From Bacteroidales bacterium (GTDB lineage Bacteria; Bacteroidota; Bacteroidia; Bacteroidales; UBA932): 64,000 nt of DNA. Within the stretch, counting starts at the first letter, position 1, and each line of letters opens with the position of its first letter. The stretch is taken from NCBI GenBank assembly GCA_017616655.1, contig JAFZXU010000061.1, positions 62,001 to 126,000 on the forward strand, read 5' to 3'. This document shows, piece by piece, positions 35,409 to 43,579 of the stretch. The notes beneath the pieces are model-generated. The model was not told the DNA's origin, did no database searches, and saw only the letters and a program-made list of their open reading frames with translations. The translations under genes were made by a program, and so were the position numbers.

Positions 35409-36947
35409 ATGAAGCGTTTACTGATTCTCGTATTTGCGGCATTTGCGGCGGCTGGCGCCCTGCAGGCACAGGTTTACAATCCCCACAACGCCACGGAAGC
35501 CGATATCCTGGCAAACGTGGAGGCCTATATCGAGGACGGAATGGCCCTCTGGAACATTCCCGGCACGGCTATATCCATAGTGAAAGACAACCAGGTGGTC
35601 TATGCCAAAGGGTTCGGCCTGAAGGATCTGGACAATCCTCTGGATCCCGTCAACGAGCATACCAGCTTCAAGATCGCTTCGGTTTCCAAAGCCTTTACCC
35701 CGGTTATCATCGCCCAGCTGGTGGACGAGGGCAAGGTGAAGTGGAACGACAAGGTTAAGGATATCCTGCCCGGATTCAAGCTGAAGGACAAGTTCGCCTA
35801 TGAGAATTTCAGGGTGAAGGATCTCTTCTGCCACTGGTCGGGACTGCCCCGCCAGGCGGGAACCAATTTCGCCAACCTGGGCTTTTCCAACGACGATATG
35901 CTGAAGCTGACGGCCGCCCTGGAACCCGCCTATTCGTTCCGCAGCGATTTCCGTTACAATACGATGTTCTATTCGGTTTCGGCCCTTCTGGTGGAGAAGC
36001 TCACAGGAAAGAGTTGGGAGGAGAATATCCGCACCCGTATCCTCCAGCCCCTCGGGATGACCGAGACCACCATCGGCGGAACCGGGCTGAAACAGGTCGA
36101 AAACAAGGCGCAGTCGCATACCGCGGAGATGAAACTAGGCCGGATCGAGGTTGAGCCCATCCCTTACGAGCATCAGCCGATGCACCGCCTGACAGAGATC
36201 AGCGCCGCCGGCGCGATTGTTTCGAATGTGACCGATATGGCCCGCTGGCTTATGTTCCAGATGGGCGACGGCACAGTCAATGGCAAGCGGCTCCTCTCCA
36301 GGAAGCAGATGGACGAGATCCACAAGGGTATCTGCATCACCGAGCAGAAGGATGATGCCATCACCCTGTACGGCTACGGCTGGTATGTGGAGCAGACCAC
36401 AAAGGGGCGTCTTTACTGGCATACGGGCTCCGGCTACGGCCACACGGCTATCTGCGGATGGCTTCCCGACCTTAAGCTGGGCTTTATGATTTCGAACAAC
36501 TGCGACGGAGGCACCGGTTTCCGCCGCGCTATGATGCGTCGCATTATCGACCTTTATCTGGGATATCCCGATACGGATTATGATGCAGCCGAATACGATG
36601 CTTTTGTGAAGGCCGAGCAGGAGCGAATGTCGAAGTCGCTCGCTTCTGCAGAAGATGCCAAGTTCGAGGTGCCGCTGGAGCCTCGCCAGGTGGTAGGTAT
36701 CTACGAGAATTCAATTATGGGCAAGGCGGTGATTACCAGGGAGGAGGACGATGTTCTCTTTATCACGGTAGGCCCCCTGGGATGGAAGCATGAGCTCGAG
36801 AGCCTGACAGGCACCAAGTATATTTTTGAGTCCGACGGACATCTTTTCCCGGTACAATTCAATCTCAACAAGAAGGGCGAAAAGGTGGAGTCCCTGACCG
36901 TGGACCTCGGCAACGGCGAGAATTTCGGCCCCTGGAAGAAGAAATAA
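35409..36947 (+). CDS. Exported serine beta-lactamase-fold (S12-like) hydrolase 3
   Basis: This 512-residue paralogue of the preceding gene has a signal peptide ending LQAQ, SVSK (Ser91, Lys94) and WHTGSGYGHTAICG for the third motif. At the second motif it reads YNT (Tyr183-Thr185) where the neighbour has YNN, so the usual Asn is replaced; the general-base Tyr is retained. The C-terminal extension (VVGIYENSIMGKAVIT and the end NGENFGPWKKK) matches the neighbour's NGEKFGPWTKA end, showing tandem duplication. Last gene of the operon; it converges on cobC with a 2-nt gap and no visible terminator. Confidence 0.9.
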   Translation: MKRLLILVFAAFAAAGALQAQVYNPHNATEADILANVEAYIEDGMALWNIPGTAISIVKDNQVVYAKGFGLKDLDNPLDPVNEHTSFKIASVSKAFTPVIIAQLVDEGKVKWNDKVKDILPGFKLKDKFAYENFRVKDLFCHWSGLPRQAGTNFANLGFSNDDMLKLTAALEPAYSFRSDFRYNTMFYSVSALLVEKLTGKSWEENIRTRILQPLGMTETTIGGTGLKQVENKAQSHTAEMKLGRIEVEPIPYEHQPMHRLTEISAAGAIVSNVTDMARWLMFQMGDGTVNGKRLLSRKQMDEIHKGICITEQKDDAITLYGYGWYVEQTTKGRLYWHTGSGYGHTAICGWLPDLKLGFMISNNCDGGTGFRRAMMRRIIDLYLGYPDTDYDAAEYDAFVKAEQERMSKSLASAEDAKFEVPLEPRQVVGIYENSIMGKAVITREEDDVLFITVGPLGWKHELESLTGTKYIFESDGHLFPVQFNLNKKGEKVESLTVDLGNGENFGPWKKK

Positions 36948-36949
36948 GG

Positions 36950-37477
36950 TTATATAGTGATTTTCAGGATTTCGCCGTAGTCGAAGGCGTGGGGAAGGGC
37001 GTCGTCGAAGGCGACTTTGCCGGCGTAGATGGAGGCGCAGATAAGGACGCCTCCGTGGCAGAAGACGGCAACGCGCCCTTTTCCCGACTGTTTCAGGTCA
37101 TCGATGAAGCCGGAGACACGTTCGAAAGCCTCCCGGAAGGACTCTCCTCCGGGAGGTTTTGTATTGCGCCAGTCTTCGTACCATTGCAGCATTTCGGGCG
37201 TGGGATTCTCGATGAAACTGGTCATCTCCCAGTCGCCGTAGTTGACCTCCAGGACGCGTTCTTCGATAATGGGATCAGGATAGCCGCAGAAAGCCGCCAG
37301 GCAGCGTGCGCGGGTCAGCGGGCTGCAATAGACGGCATCGAAGCAGGTGCCTTCGAGGTTGTTCCGCACAGCTTCAGCCTCCTCTTCGAAAGAGTCGCGG
37401 AGAGGCACATCGGTGCGCCCGTAGCAGGTTCCACGGGGAACGTCGACAGAGGTGTGTCGGATGAACCAGATCTCCAT
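36950..37477 (-). CDS. cobC: Alpha-ribazole phosphatase-like histidine phosphatase CobC
   Basis: This 175-residue cytoplasmic phosphoglycerate-mutase-superfamily protein has the phosphohistidine motif IRHTSVDVPRGTCYG, typical of CobC (RHT rather than RHG), PLTRARCLA, GDWEM and the second-His motif FCHGGVL. It would remove phosphate from alpha-ribazole-5'-phosphate in late cobalamin assembly. The neighbours cobT and cobS on the same strand support this. It is 20 nt downstream of cobT. A CGTTTATAAACG palindrome (37485-37496) lies in the gap. A parS-like sequence at 37428-37441 encodes its VPRGT. Confidence 0.9.
   Translation of the reverse strand: MEIWFIRHTSVDVPRGTCYGRTDVPLRDSFEEEAEAVRNNLEGTCFDAVYCSPLTRARCLAAFCGYPDPIIEERVLEVNYGDWEMTSFIENPTPEMLQWYEDWRNTKPPGGESFREAFERVSGFIDDLKQSGKGRVAVFCHGGVLICASIYAGKVAFDDALPHAFDYGEILKITI
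37428..37441. promoter_or_regulatory. parS-like site within cobC (one mismatch in core)
   Basis: GTTCCACGGGGAAC, the same 14-mer as at 3634-3647, differs from the perfect palindrome at 13078 by one base. It encodes VPRGT in CobC, as at the other two sites, so shared coding sequence could explain it. Confidence 0.25.
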
Positions 37478-37497
37478 TTAGAAGCGTTTATAAACGT

Positions 37498-38568
37498 TTA
37501 GAAATACTTCGTAACGGCCGCTCCGCGAAAGCTCTCCATCTCGTTTATCATCCTGACGGCGGAGTCGAGTATAGGGTAGGCGCAGATGGCGCCGCTGCCC
37601 TCTCCGAGGCGGAGTCCGAGATTCAGCAGGGGCTCTGCGCCAAGGGCTTCCAGCATCTTCCTGTGGCCCGATTCGTCTCCGCAGTGAGCGAATATCATAT
37701 AATCTTTGACTGCCGGGCACAGCTTGACCGCGGCCATGGCGCAGGCGGTCATTATGAAGCCGTCCACCAGGATTATCATCTTCAGTTCTGCGGCCTTCAG
37801 CATACCGCCGATGGCCGCCACCATTTCGAAACCTCCGAACCAGCGGATCATCTCTTCGACCGAGCCCGGGGCCGCAGATTTATGCTTGAAATTCTCCACC
37901 GCCTTGGCAAGAACTTCGTATTTGTGCTTTATCTGTTCGGAGTTGAACCCGCTTCCGGCGCCTACGCACTCAGACAAAGGTATTCCAGTGAAAAGGTGCA
38001 TCCAGATGGACGAGGCGGATGTATTTCCCATTCCCAATTCGCCGAAACTCACCACGTTGCAACCCTCCCGGCGGCTCTTTTCAGCCATCTCGATACCGAC
38101 CAGGAGGCATTTCTTCTGCTCGGTGGCGCTCATTGCGGGGCCGTTGAGGTAGTTGGAGGTGCCTTTCCGCACCTTGCGGCTGTAGAAGACCACGCCCGGC
38201 TCCGGCGCCGTCATACCTGTCCGGAAATCGAAATCCACCCCGACATCCACCACCTTGAGGCGGAATCCGTGCTGGCGGCAGAGGAAATTGACGCCGCCGT
38301 GTCCGCGCAGGAAATTGCCCACCTGCTGGCGGGTGACCTCCTTGGGGGAGAGGCTTACTCCCTCCTCGATGATGCCGTGGTCGCCGGCAAAGAGGATATT
38401 GACGGGGTTGTAGAGGCAGGGGGTGAGGCTCTGCTGGATGAGGCCGGCCTGCAGGGCCAGGGATTCGAGCCGTCCGAGCGAGCCCTTCGGCTTTGTCAGA
38501 TTGTCGATCTTTTCACGAATGGCTGGCTCGATGGCCCTGTCGGGGGCGGTGATGTTGAACTTCAGCAT
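37498..38568 (-). CDS. cobT: Nicotinate-nucleotide--dimethylbenzimidazole phosphoribosyltransferase CobT
   Basis: CobT makes alpha-ribazole-5'-phosphate from nicotinate mononucleotide and a lower-ligand base, the first step of cobalamin nucleotide-loop activation. The 356-residue protein has the family blocks [48 protein letters not shown], and the catalytic glutamate Glu323 in RLGEGSGA. Its start overlaps the end of cobS by 7 nt. With CobS and CobC it would finish cobalamin from cobinamide; no cobU/cobP is present in the block. Confidence 0.96.
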   Translation of the reverse strand: MLKFNITAPDRAIEPAIREKIDNLTKPKGSLGRLESLALQAGLIQQSLTPCLYNPVNILFAGDHGIIEEGVSLSPKEVTRQQVGNFLRGHGGVNFLCRQHGFRLKVVDVGVDFDFRTGMTAPEPGVVFYSRKVRKGTSNYLNGPAMSATEQKKCLLVGIEMAEKSRREGCNVVSFGELGMGNTSASSIWMHLFTGIPLSECVGAGSGFNSEQIKHKYEVLAKAVENFKHKSAAPGSVEEMIRWFGGFEMVAAIGGMLKAAELKMIILVDGFIMTACAMAAVKLCPAVKDYMIFAHCGDESGHRKMLEALGAEPLLNLGLRLGEGSGAICAYPILDSAVRMINEMESFRGAAVTKYF

Positions 38569-39365
38569 ATTGAGAAACCGAAATTGATGACGATTATAAG
38601 ATACAGCAGAACAAGCACTTCCGAAAGCTGCTCAACAAACCCGAGGCAGTCACCCGTGTAGCCGCCCAGCCGCTTGTTGAAGAAGCCGCGGCAGCAGAGT
38701 ATGGGTATCATAATAACCACCGGAAGCAGCACGAACCATAAATCCGAGGTTTTGAAATACGCTGCCGCCGCAACCACGGGCGGTATCACCCAAAAGATCA
38801 CTCCCATCGCTTCGTTTGTGCTCCAGCTATTTTTATCCGGCTGCAATTTGCCTGTACCGTCCGTGCGGACATACAGGGAGGAGATGGCGACGAGAGCGGA
38901 GGAAAAGCGCGCGACGGAGTGATACAACATGAAAACAATCAAGGCCGCCCAATTGCTCAAGAACGGTTTGGCTGTGAGTATCGAGTAAAGGGCGACAGCC
39001 TTCAGCGCGAAGAGAATAATCAGCCCCACGACCCCGTAGGTGCCTATATGGCTGTCCTTCATTATGTCGAGAATCTTCGGCCTGTCGCCTCTTCCGCCCC
39101 CGAATCCGTCGAGGGTGTCGGCGAATCCGTCTTCATGGAAGGCGCCGGTGGCCAGCACGCCGGCGGCCAGCGCAAGAACGACACCGGGTCCTATACCGAA
39201 GACAAGTTTGCCGAGAATGAATACAAGCGCGCAGATTGCTCCGACCACCCACCCTACGAAGACGAAATACCGCATCGCGCGGTTGATGTCTTTTGCCTCG
39301 AAATCCTTCGGAGCCGGAACCGGGATCCGGGTGTAGAGCATCAAAGCGTTGAGAAGATTCCTCAT
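38562..39365 (-). CDS. cobS: Adenosylcobinamide-GDP ribazoletransferase CobS
   Basis: CobS is the integral-membrane cobalamin synthase that joins adenosylcobinamide-GDP and alpha-ribazole(-phosphate). The 267-residue protein has about six hydrophobic segments and the family signature [16 protein letters not shown], followed by [12 protein letters not shown], and [15 protein letters not shown] near the end. It is the first gene of the reverse-strand cobS-cobT-cobC block, whose three genes overlap or nearly touch. Only 63 nt separate it from the divergent BPL_N copy 3 start, too little for a cobalamin riboswitch. Confidence 0.95.
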   Translation of the reverse strand: MRNLLNALMLYTRIPVPAPKDFEAKDINRAMRYFVFVGWVVGAICALVFILGKLVFGIGPGVVLALAAGVLATGAFHEDGFADTLDGFGGGRGDRPKILDIMKDSHIGTYGVVGLIILFALKAVALYSILTAKPFLSNWAALIVFMLYHSVARFSSALVAISSLYVRTDGTGKLQPDKNSWSTNEAMGVIFWVIPPVVAAAAYFKTSDLWFVLLPVVIMIPILCCRGFFNKRLGGYTGDCLGFVEQLSEVLVLLYLIIVINFGFSIC

Positions 39366-39402
39366 ATGCGTCAGTTTGGTACAAAGATACGAATTTCTTC
39401 CC

Positions 39403-39410
39403 TATCTTTG
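39403..39410 (+). promoter_or_regulatory. -7 box for fimbrillin-BPL_N gene 1
   Basis: TATCTTTG matches TAnnTTTG. A TTTG lies at 39375-39378 but the 24-nt spacing is long. Predicted start near 39417, 12 nt before ATG 39429, giving a very short leader. Confidence 0.45.
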
Positions 39411-39428
39411 CGGACGACTGACGAAGAG

Positions 39429-41465
39429 ATGAAGATAATGCAATCAAGGTTTTGTATCTGCCTTGCGGCGTATCTGGCGGCGGTTTCCTGCCTCCAGCAG
39501 ATTTCCGCGGAACATACCGGTACACAGATCGGCGACCTGGTTTCCATCCATGCGACGATAGAGACTCCGGCCGACGCCTCCCGCACCGGACTGAAAGATG
39601 AAACACACGTGGTCTGGAGCGCCGGCGATGCTGTCGCGCTTTTCACCGCTGTGACCAAAGACCGGTTCGAACTCGCCTCCGGCGCCAATACCGGCAGCGC
39701 AACATTCGCCGGAACCACCTCCGGAACGGCGCCGTATTATGCATTCTATCCCTATTCGGACGATTGCTCGGTAATCGGCGGGAGCCTGGCGTTCAAGCTA
39801 CCCTCCGAGCAGAAATATGTGGCCGGCAGCTTTGCTCCGGGAGTCTCTCCAGCCCTCGCTACGATGGCAAACCTGACCGATGATGCCGGTTTCAGGAATC
39901 TCTGCGGCATACTTCAGCTCAATCTATGCGGCACCGGCAAGATAAAGAGAGTGGAAATCGTCGATCTTGCGGGCAACATGCTCTGGGGTGACTGCCTGCT
40001 TTCCCTTGACGGCAAACAGGGCTCTTCGGAGCAGTCCCTGTCGGTTACCGGAGGCTCCAACCGTCTTGTGATGGTGATGGAAAAAGAGGTTACCCTGCTG
40101 CGCAGCACTCCGAGGGTACTCAATTTCATTGTGCCTCCAGGATCCCTTTCCGGCGGCTTTTCGGTCAAGGTGTTCGATGCCGCCGGCAAGGCGCTCAGCT
40201 TCATGACGGCGCAGAATCCGGAACTTGCGGCCCGCCGCAGCGTGATAATCCCGATGGAAAAAACGGAACTTCCCGAAAACGGGGAACCGAAGGATACACT
40301 TGCCAGGGGCCACCACAGCGATATCTTTATGGACGCCGGCCTCTATCTCACCACCCGCAACATCTTTCCTCCCGCTCCCTTCCTGGGCTGGGGAATGGAT
40401 TTCCTGGCGACGGCGGAGGATTCCCTGTTGCAGTGGAATGCGATGGTGGAATCTGAGCAGGATGAAAACGGATGCCTGCTCTATCCCGACAACATGCCCC
40501 GTTACAGGATGGTCTATTGCAACGGCGGCAGGGCTGGAAACCACGGCCGTTCGCTCACTTCGAAGGGCCGCAGCCACTACAAGACCTTCGTGGCCAACGG
40601 AGGTTCGTATGTGGGCAGTTGCGCAGGATGCTTCTTCGCCTGCGAGGGCAACAATGTGGGAGTACACAACGAGTACTACCTCGGAATCTATCCCGGTCCG
40701 GTGTTCCAGACCGGACTGATGGACTCCAGGGTCGGAATGACCATACCCGAAAACTCCGTCCTGCTGGATTATTACGATTACGGCGGCGATTTCAGGGTTG
40801 ACAGCATCTACCAGAACGGCGGCGGTTATGTGACGGTGGAAAACCTTGTTCCGGGAGCGGAGATCCTGGCGCTTTATGACCGTCCCGACATGCCGATGCA
40901 CGGCAACGGCAGCATCTGGGCCTACAAGGCAGATGAAAAGACCGGCCGCGTAGTGACCACCGGTTCACATCCCGAATATGGAGGATCCGGCGAGAAGCGC
41001 GAGCTTATGACCGCGATGGTGCGATATGCCACCGAGGGTAACGGTGTTCCGCGGGTCAAGGCGGAACTCGAAAACGGCGTGTCCCGCAATATGGATAAAT
41101 GCTATTCCGACCACAATCCCGCCTTCGCCCGCATAGGCGACGGGCAGTACCACCATTTTACCATCGAAATCCCTGAAAATGCGAAGGATATAAAGATTGA
41201 ACTGACCGGGGATAACGATGCCACGCTCCATCTTTCGCTGAGGAGAGGCACTTTCGCCTGGCTCTCCGACGCCGATTACCTGATTGTGCGGAAGGGCTCC
41301 TCCAAAACCCTCGAAATCCCCTCCCTGGAGGCCGGAAAATGGTATGTTGGCGTCTATTGTGCCGAAAAGGTTGTGGTTGCATGCGACAAGGAGAAATTCG
41401 ACATCTCCGGCTCCGTCGAAGCCCTCAACGGCATCCCCTACACACTTTCCGTTTCCTGGAAATAA
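39429..41465 (+). CDS. Fimbrillin-like/BPL_N/PPC lipoprotein 1
   Basis: This 678-residue predicted lipoprotein has lipobox AAVSC (Cys21). Residues about 35-280 form a fimbrillin-like (Mfa-type) domain: ASRTGLKDETHVVWSAGDAVALF, then APYYAFYPYSDD and AGNMLWGDC. Residues about 295-540 are the amidotransferase-fold BPL_N-type domain, with Cys398 in GSYVGSCAGCF and His514/Glu516 in GSHPEY. Residues about 560-678 are PPC-like (YHHFTIEIPENAKDIKIEL). ATG 39429 is chosen because the upstream open frame runs antisense through cobS and the signal peptide starts here. It is the first of three similar tandem genes. The N-terminal domain would hold the enzyme at the cell surface or periplasmic face; the substrate is unknown. 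Confidence 0.82.
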   Translation: MKIMQSRFCICLAAYLAAVSCLQQISAEHTGTQIGDLVSIHATIETPADASRTGLKDETHVVWSAGDAVALFTAVTKDRFELASGANTGSATFAGTTSGTAPYYAFYPYSDDCSVIGGSLAFKLPSEQKYVAGSFAPGVSPALATMANLTDDAGFRNLCGILQLNLCGTGKIKRVEIVDLAGNMLWGDCLLSLDGKQGSSEQSLSVTGGSNRLVMVMEKEVTLLRSTPRVLNFIVPPGSLSGGFSVKVFDAAGKALSFMTAQNPELAARRSVIIPMEKTELPENGEPKDTLARGHHSDIFMDAGLYLTTRNIFPPAPFLGWGMDFLATAEDSLLQWNAMVESEQDENGCLLYPDNMPRYRMVYCNGGRAGNHGRSLTSKGRSHYKTFVANGGSYVGSCAGCFFACEGNNVGVHNEYYLGIYPGPVFQTGLMDSRVGMTIPENSVLLDYYDYGGDFRVDSIYQNGGGYVTVENLVPGAEILALYDRPDMPMHGNGSIWAYKADEKTGRVVTTGSHPEYGGSGEKRELMTAMVRYATEGNGVPRVKAELENGVSRNMDKCYSDHNPAFARIGDGQYHHFTIEIPENAKDIKIELTGDNDATLHLSLRRGTFAWLSDADYLIVRKGSSKTLEIPSLEAGKWYVGVYCAEKVVVACDKEKFDISGSVEALNGIPYTLSVSWK

Positions 41466-41476
41466 GGGCAGAAGTA

Positions 41477-41505
41477 TTTGATTTTCAAAAAAATCACTAT
41501 CTTTA
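41477..41505 (+). promoter_or_regulatory. Possible promoter for fimbrillin-BPL_N gene 2
   Basis: TTTG (41477-41480) and TATCTTTA (41498-41505, last base off consensus) are separated by 17 nt. Predicted start near 41512, about 15 nt before ATG 41527. Confidence 0.4.
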
Positions 41506-41526
41506 CAAGTTACAAGAGATGTGATT

Positions 41527-43560
41527 ATGAGAACCTCAAGGTACTTTATCATAGCGGTTGTTGCACTGCTTTCCGCCTCCTGCGCACAGGAGAATCTGAT
41601 TGACTTGAACCGGGAAACGACGGCCCAGCCAGTTTCCGTAACCTTTACCGCCACAATGGAAGATGCAGTAGACACCCGCACCGGGCTGAAGGACGATACA
41701 AGGGTGGTATGGACCAAAGGCGATGCCGTGGCCCTGTTTACGGCATCCACCAAGGACAGGTTCAACCTGGTTTCAGGAGAGAATACGGGTAATGCGGCCT
41801 TCGGCGGCACCACCTCCGGTACGGCGCCCTTCTATGCCCTCTATCCCTATTCCGACGACTGTTCGCTTCAGGACGGAATCATCTCTTTCAAGGTTCCTTC
41901 TCGGCAGACCTATGTCGCCGGCAGTTTTGCCCAGGGTGTGTCCCCTGCGCTGGCGAAGATGACCGACCTTTCGGCCGGCACCGTTTTCAAGAATCTGTTC
42001 GGTATCCTGCAGGTCAACCTCTGCGGTTCCGGAAAGATCAAGGGAGTCGAGGTCGTGGACCTGGCGGGCAACATGCTCTGGGGCGAGTGCCGTCTGGCTC
42101 TTGACGGCAAAGAGGGCACTTCGGAGCAGACGCTGACCGTCACCGGCGGCGACAACAAGCTCTATATGGAGTTCGAAAAGGAGGTTGCCCTCCTGCGCTC
42201 CACCCCGAGGGTGCTCAATTTCGTGGTTCCCGCAGGCTCCATGAGCAAGGGATTCTCCGTCAGGGTATTCGACATCACAGGCAAGGCTGTCAGTTTCCTC
42301 ACCGCCCAGAATCCCGCCGTGGTGGTCAGCCGTTCCAATATAACCGCTATGGAGAAGGTCACCGCTCCCGATAACGGAGAACTTCTTGACACCCTCGGAC
42401 GCGGATACTACAAGGAGCTCTTTATGGACGGCGGATCCTATGTGACCTCCCGCACGACCCTTCCCGCGGTGCCTTATCTCGGCTGGGAGATGGATTTCAT
42501 GGCGACCGACGACTCGGTCTTCCAGCGCAGCATCGTCATTAAGAATGACATCGACAACAACGGATTCCTTCTCTATCCCGACAACGCGCCGCGTTACAGG
42601 ATGATTTACTGCAACGGAGGAAAGGCTGGCGCTCACGGCCGTTCCCTCACTTCCACAGGCCGCAGCCGCTACAAGAAGTTCGTAGCCAACGGCGGTGCTT
42701 ATGTGGGCAGCTGCGCAGGAGCCTTCCTTGCCTCCTACGGCACCTCGGAGGGCAGTTACAATACTAACTATCTGGCCATCTATCCCGGCCCGATGTTCAG
42801 TTCCGGCCTCACCGATTCCTATACCGGAATGTTCATTCCCAAGAACTCCCACCTTTTGGACCACTACAATTACGGCAACGACTTCTATGTTGACAGCGTG
42901 CGCCACAACGGCGGCGGATATGTCACGGAGGCAACCCTTCCTCAGGGCGGGGAGATTCTCGCCCTCTTCGACCGCCCCGACAAGAAAATGCATAATAACG
43001 GCAGTATATGGGCATACAAGGCAGACAAATACACAGGCCGCGTGGTCACCACCGGTTCACATCCCGAAGGAGTAAGTTCCGGAGAGCGTCGTGACCTCAT
43101 GGCCGCGATGGTGCTCTATGCAACCGAAGGCAACGGTCCTGCCGTGGTAAAGGCGTCGCTCGAAAACGGCGTCACCCGCGACATGGACAAGGGCTTTTCA
43201 GCAAGCGACCCCGATTATGCCTGCATCGGCGACGGCCAGTATCACCACTTTACGATGGATATCCCTGACGGAGCAAAGAATGTGAAGGTGGAGCTGCATG
43301 GCCCGGGTGATACGTATGACCTTTATCTCGCCGTCCGCCGTGAAAGGACCGCATGGCTTTCCGACGCGGATTATTTCATCGTCCGCAGCGGTTCGAACAA
43401 GACCCTTCAGTGGGATACCCTTCCTGCCGGCAAGTGGTATATCGGCGTCTATTGCGCTGAAAAGGTGACTACGGAGTGTGCGCTCGACAAGTTCGAGTGC
43501 AGCGGCACCACAGAGGCCCTCAATGGCATTCCTTACTATATTACCGCATCCTGGAATTAA
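41527..43560 (+). CDS. Fimbrillin-like/BPL_N/PPC lipoprotein 2
   Basis: This 677-residue lipoprotein has lipobox LSASC (Cys19). It shares the architecture of its neighbour: fimbrillin-like domain (DTRTGLKDDTRVVWTKGDAVA, APFYALYPYSDD), amidotransferase-fold domain with Cys396 in AYVGSCAGAF and His512/Glu514 in GSHPEG, and a PPC-like C-terminus (YHHFTMDIPDGAKNVKVEL). Similarity to lipoprotein 1 is very high in the first 280 residues (both have AGNMLWG, LRSTPRVLNF), pointing to tandem duplication. ATG 41527 is preferred over GTG 41521. The gap to the next gene is 19 nt, so co-transcription is likely. Confidence 0.82.
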   Translation: MRTSRYFIIAVVALLSASCAQENLIDLNRETTAQPVSVTFTATMEDAVDTRTGLKDDTRVVWTKGDAVALFTASTKDRFNLVSGENTGNAAFGGTTSGTAPFYALYPYSDDCSLQDGIISFKVPSRQTYVAGSFAQGVSPALAKMTDLSAGTVFKNLFGILQVNLCGSGKIKGVEVVDLAGNMLWGECRLALDGKEGTSEQTLTVTGGDNKLYMEFEKEVALLRSTPRVLNFVVPAGSMSKGFSVRVFDITGKAVSFLTAQNPAVVVSRSNITAMEKVTAPDNGELLDTLGRGYYKELFMDGGSYVTSRTTLPAVPYLGWEMDFMATDDSVFQRSIVIKNDIDNNGFLLYPDNAPRYRMIYCNGGKAGAHGRSLTSTGRSRYKKFVANGGAYVGSCAGAFLASYGTSEGSYNTNYLAIYPGPMFSSGLTDSYTGMFIPKNSHLLDHYNYGNDFYVDSVRHNGGGYVTEATLPQGGEILALFDRPDKKMHNNGSIWAYKADKYTGRVVTTGSHPEGVSSGERRDLMAAMVLYATEGNGPAVVKASLENGVTRDMDKGFSASDPDYACIGDGQYHHFTMDIPDGAKNVKVELHGPGDTYDLYLAVRRERTAWLSDADYFIVRSGSNKTLQWDTLPAGKWYIGVYCAEKVTTECALDKFECSGTTEALNGIPYYITASWN

Positions 43561-43579
43561 TCCGACAAATCTTGAAACC

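Noticed and set aside
37485..37496. CGTTTATAAACG palindrome between cobT and cobC as an operator
   Set aside because: It is AT-rich and short, with no second copy at a promoter; chance is likely.
38919..39428. N-terminal extension of the first fimbrillin-BPL_N lipoprotein
   Set aside because: It runs antisense through cobS and crosses the promoter box at 39403; the signal peptide and lipobox begin at 39429.
39366..39428. Cobalamin riboswitch upstream of cobS
   Set aside because: Only 63 nt are available before the divergent gene and no B12-box-like sequence was seen.
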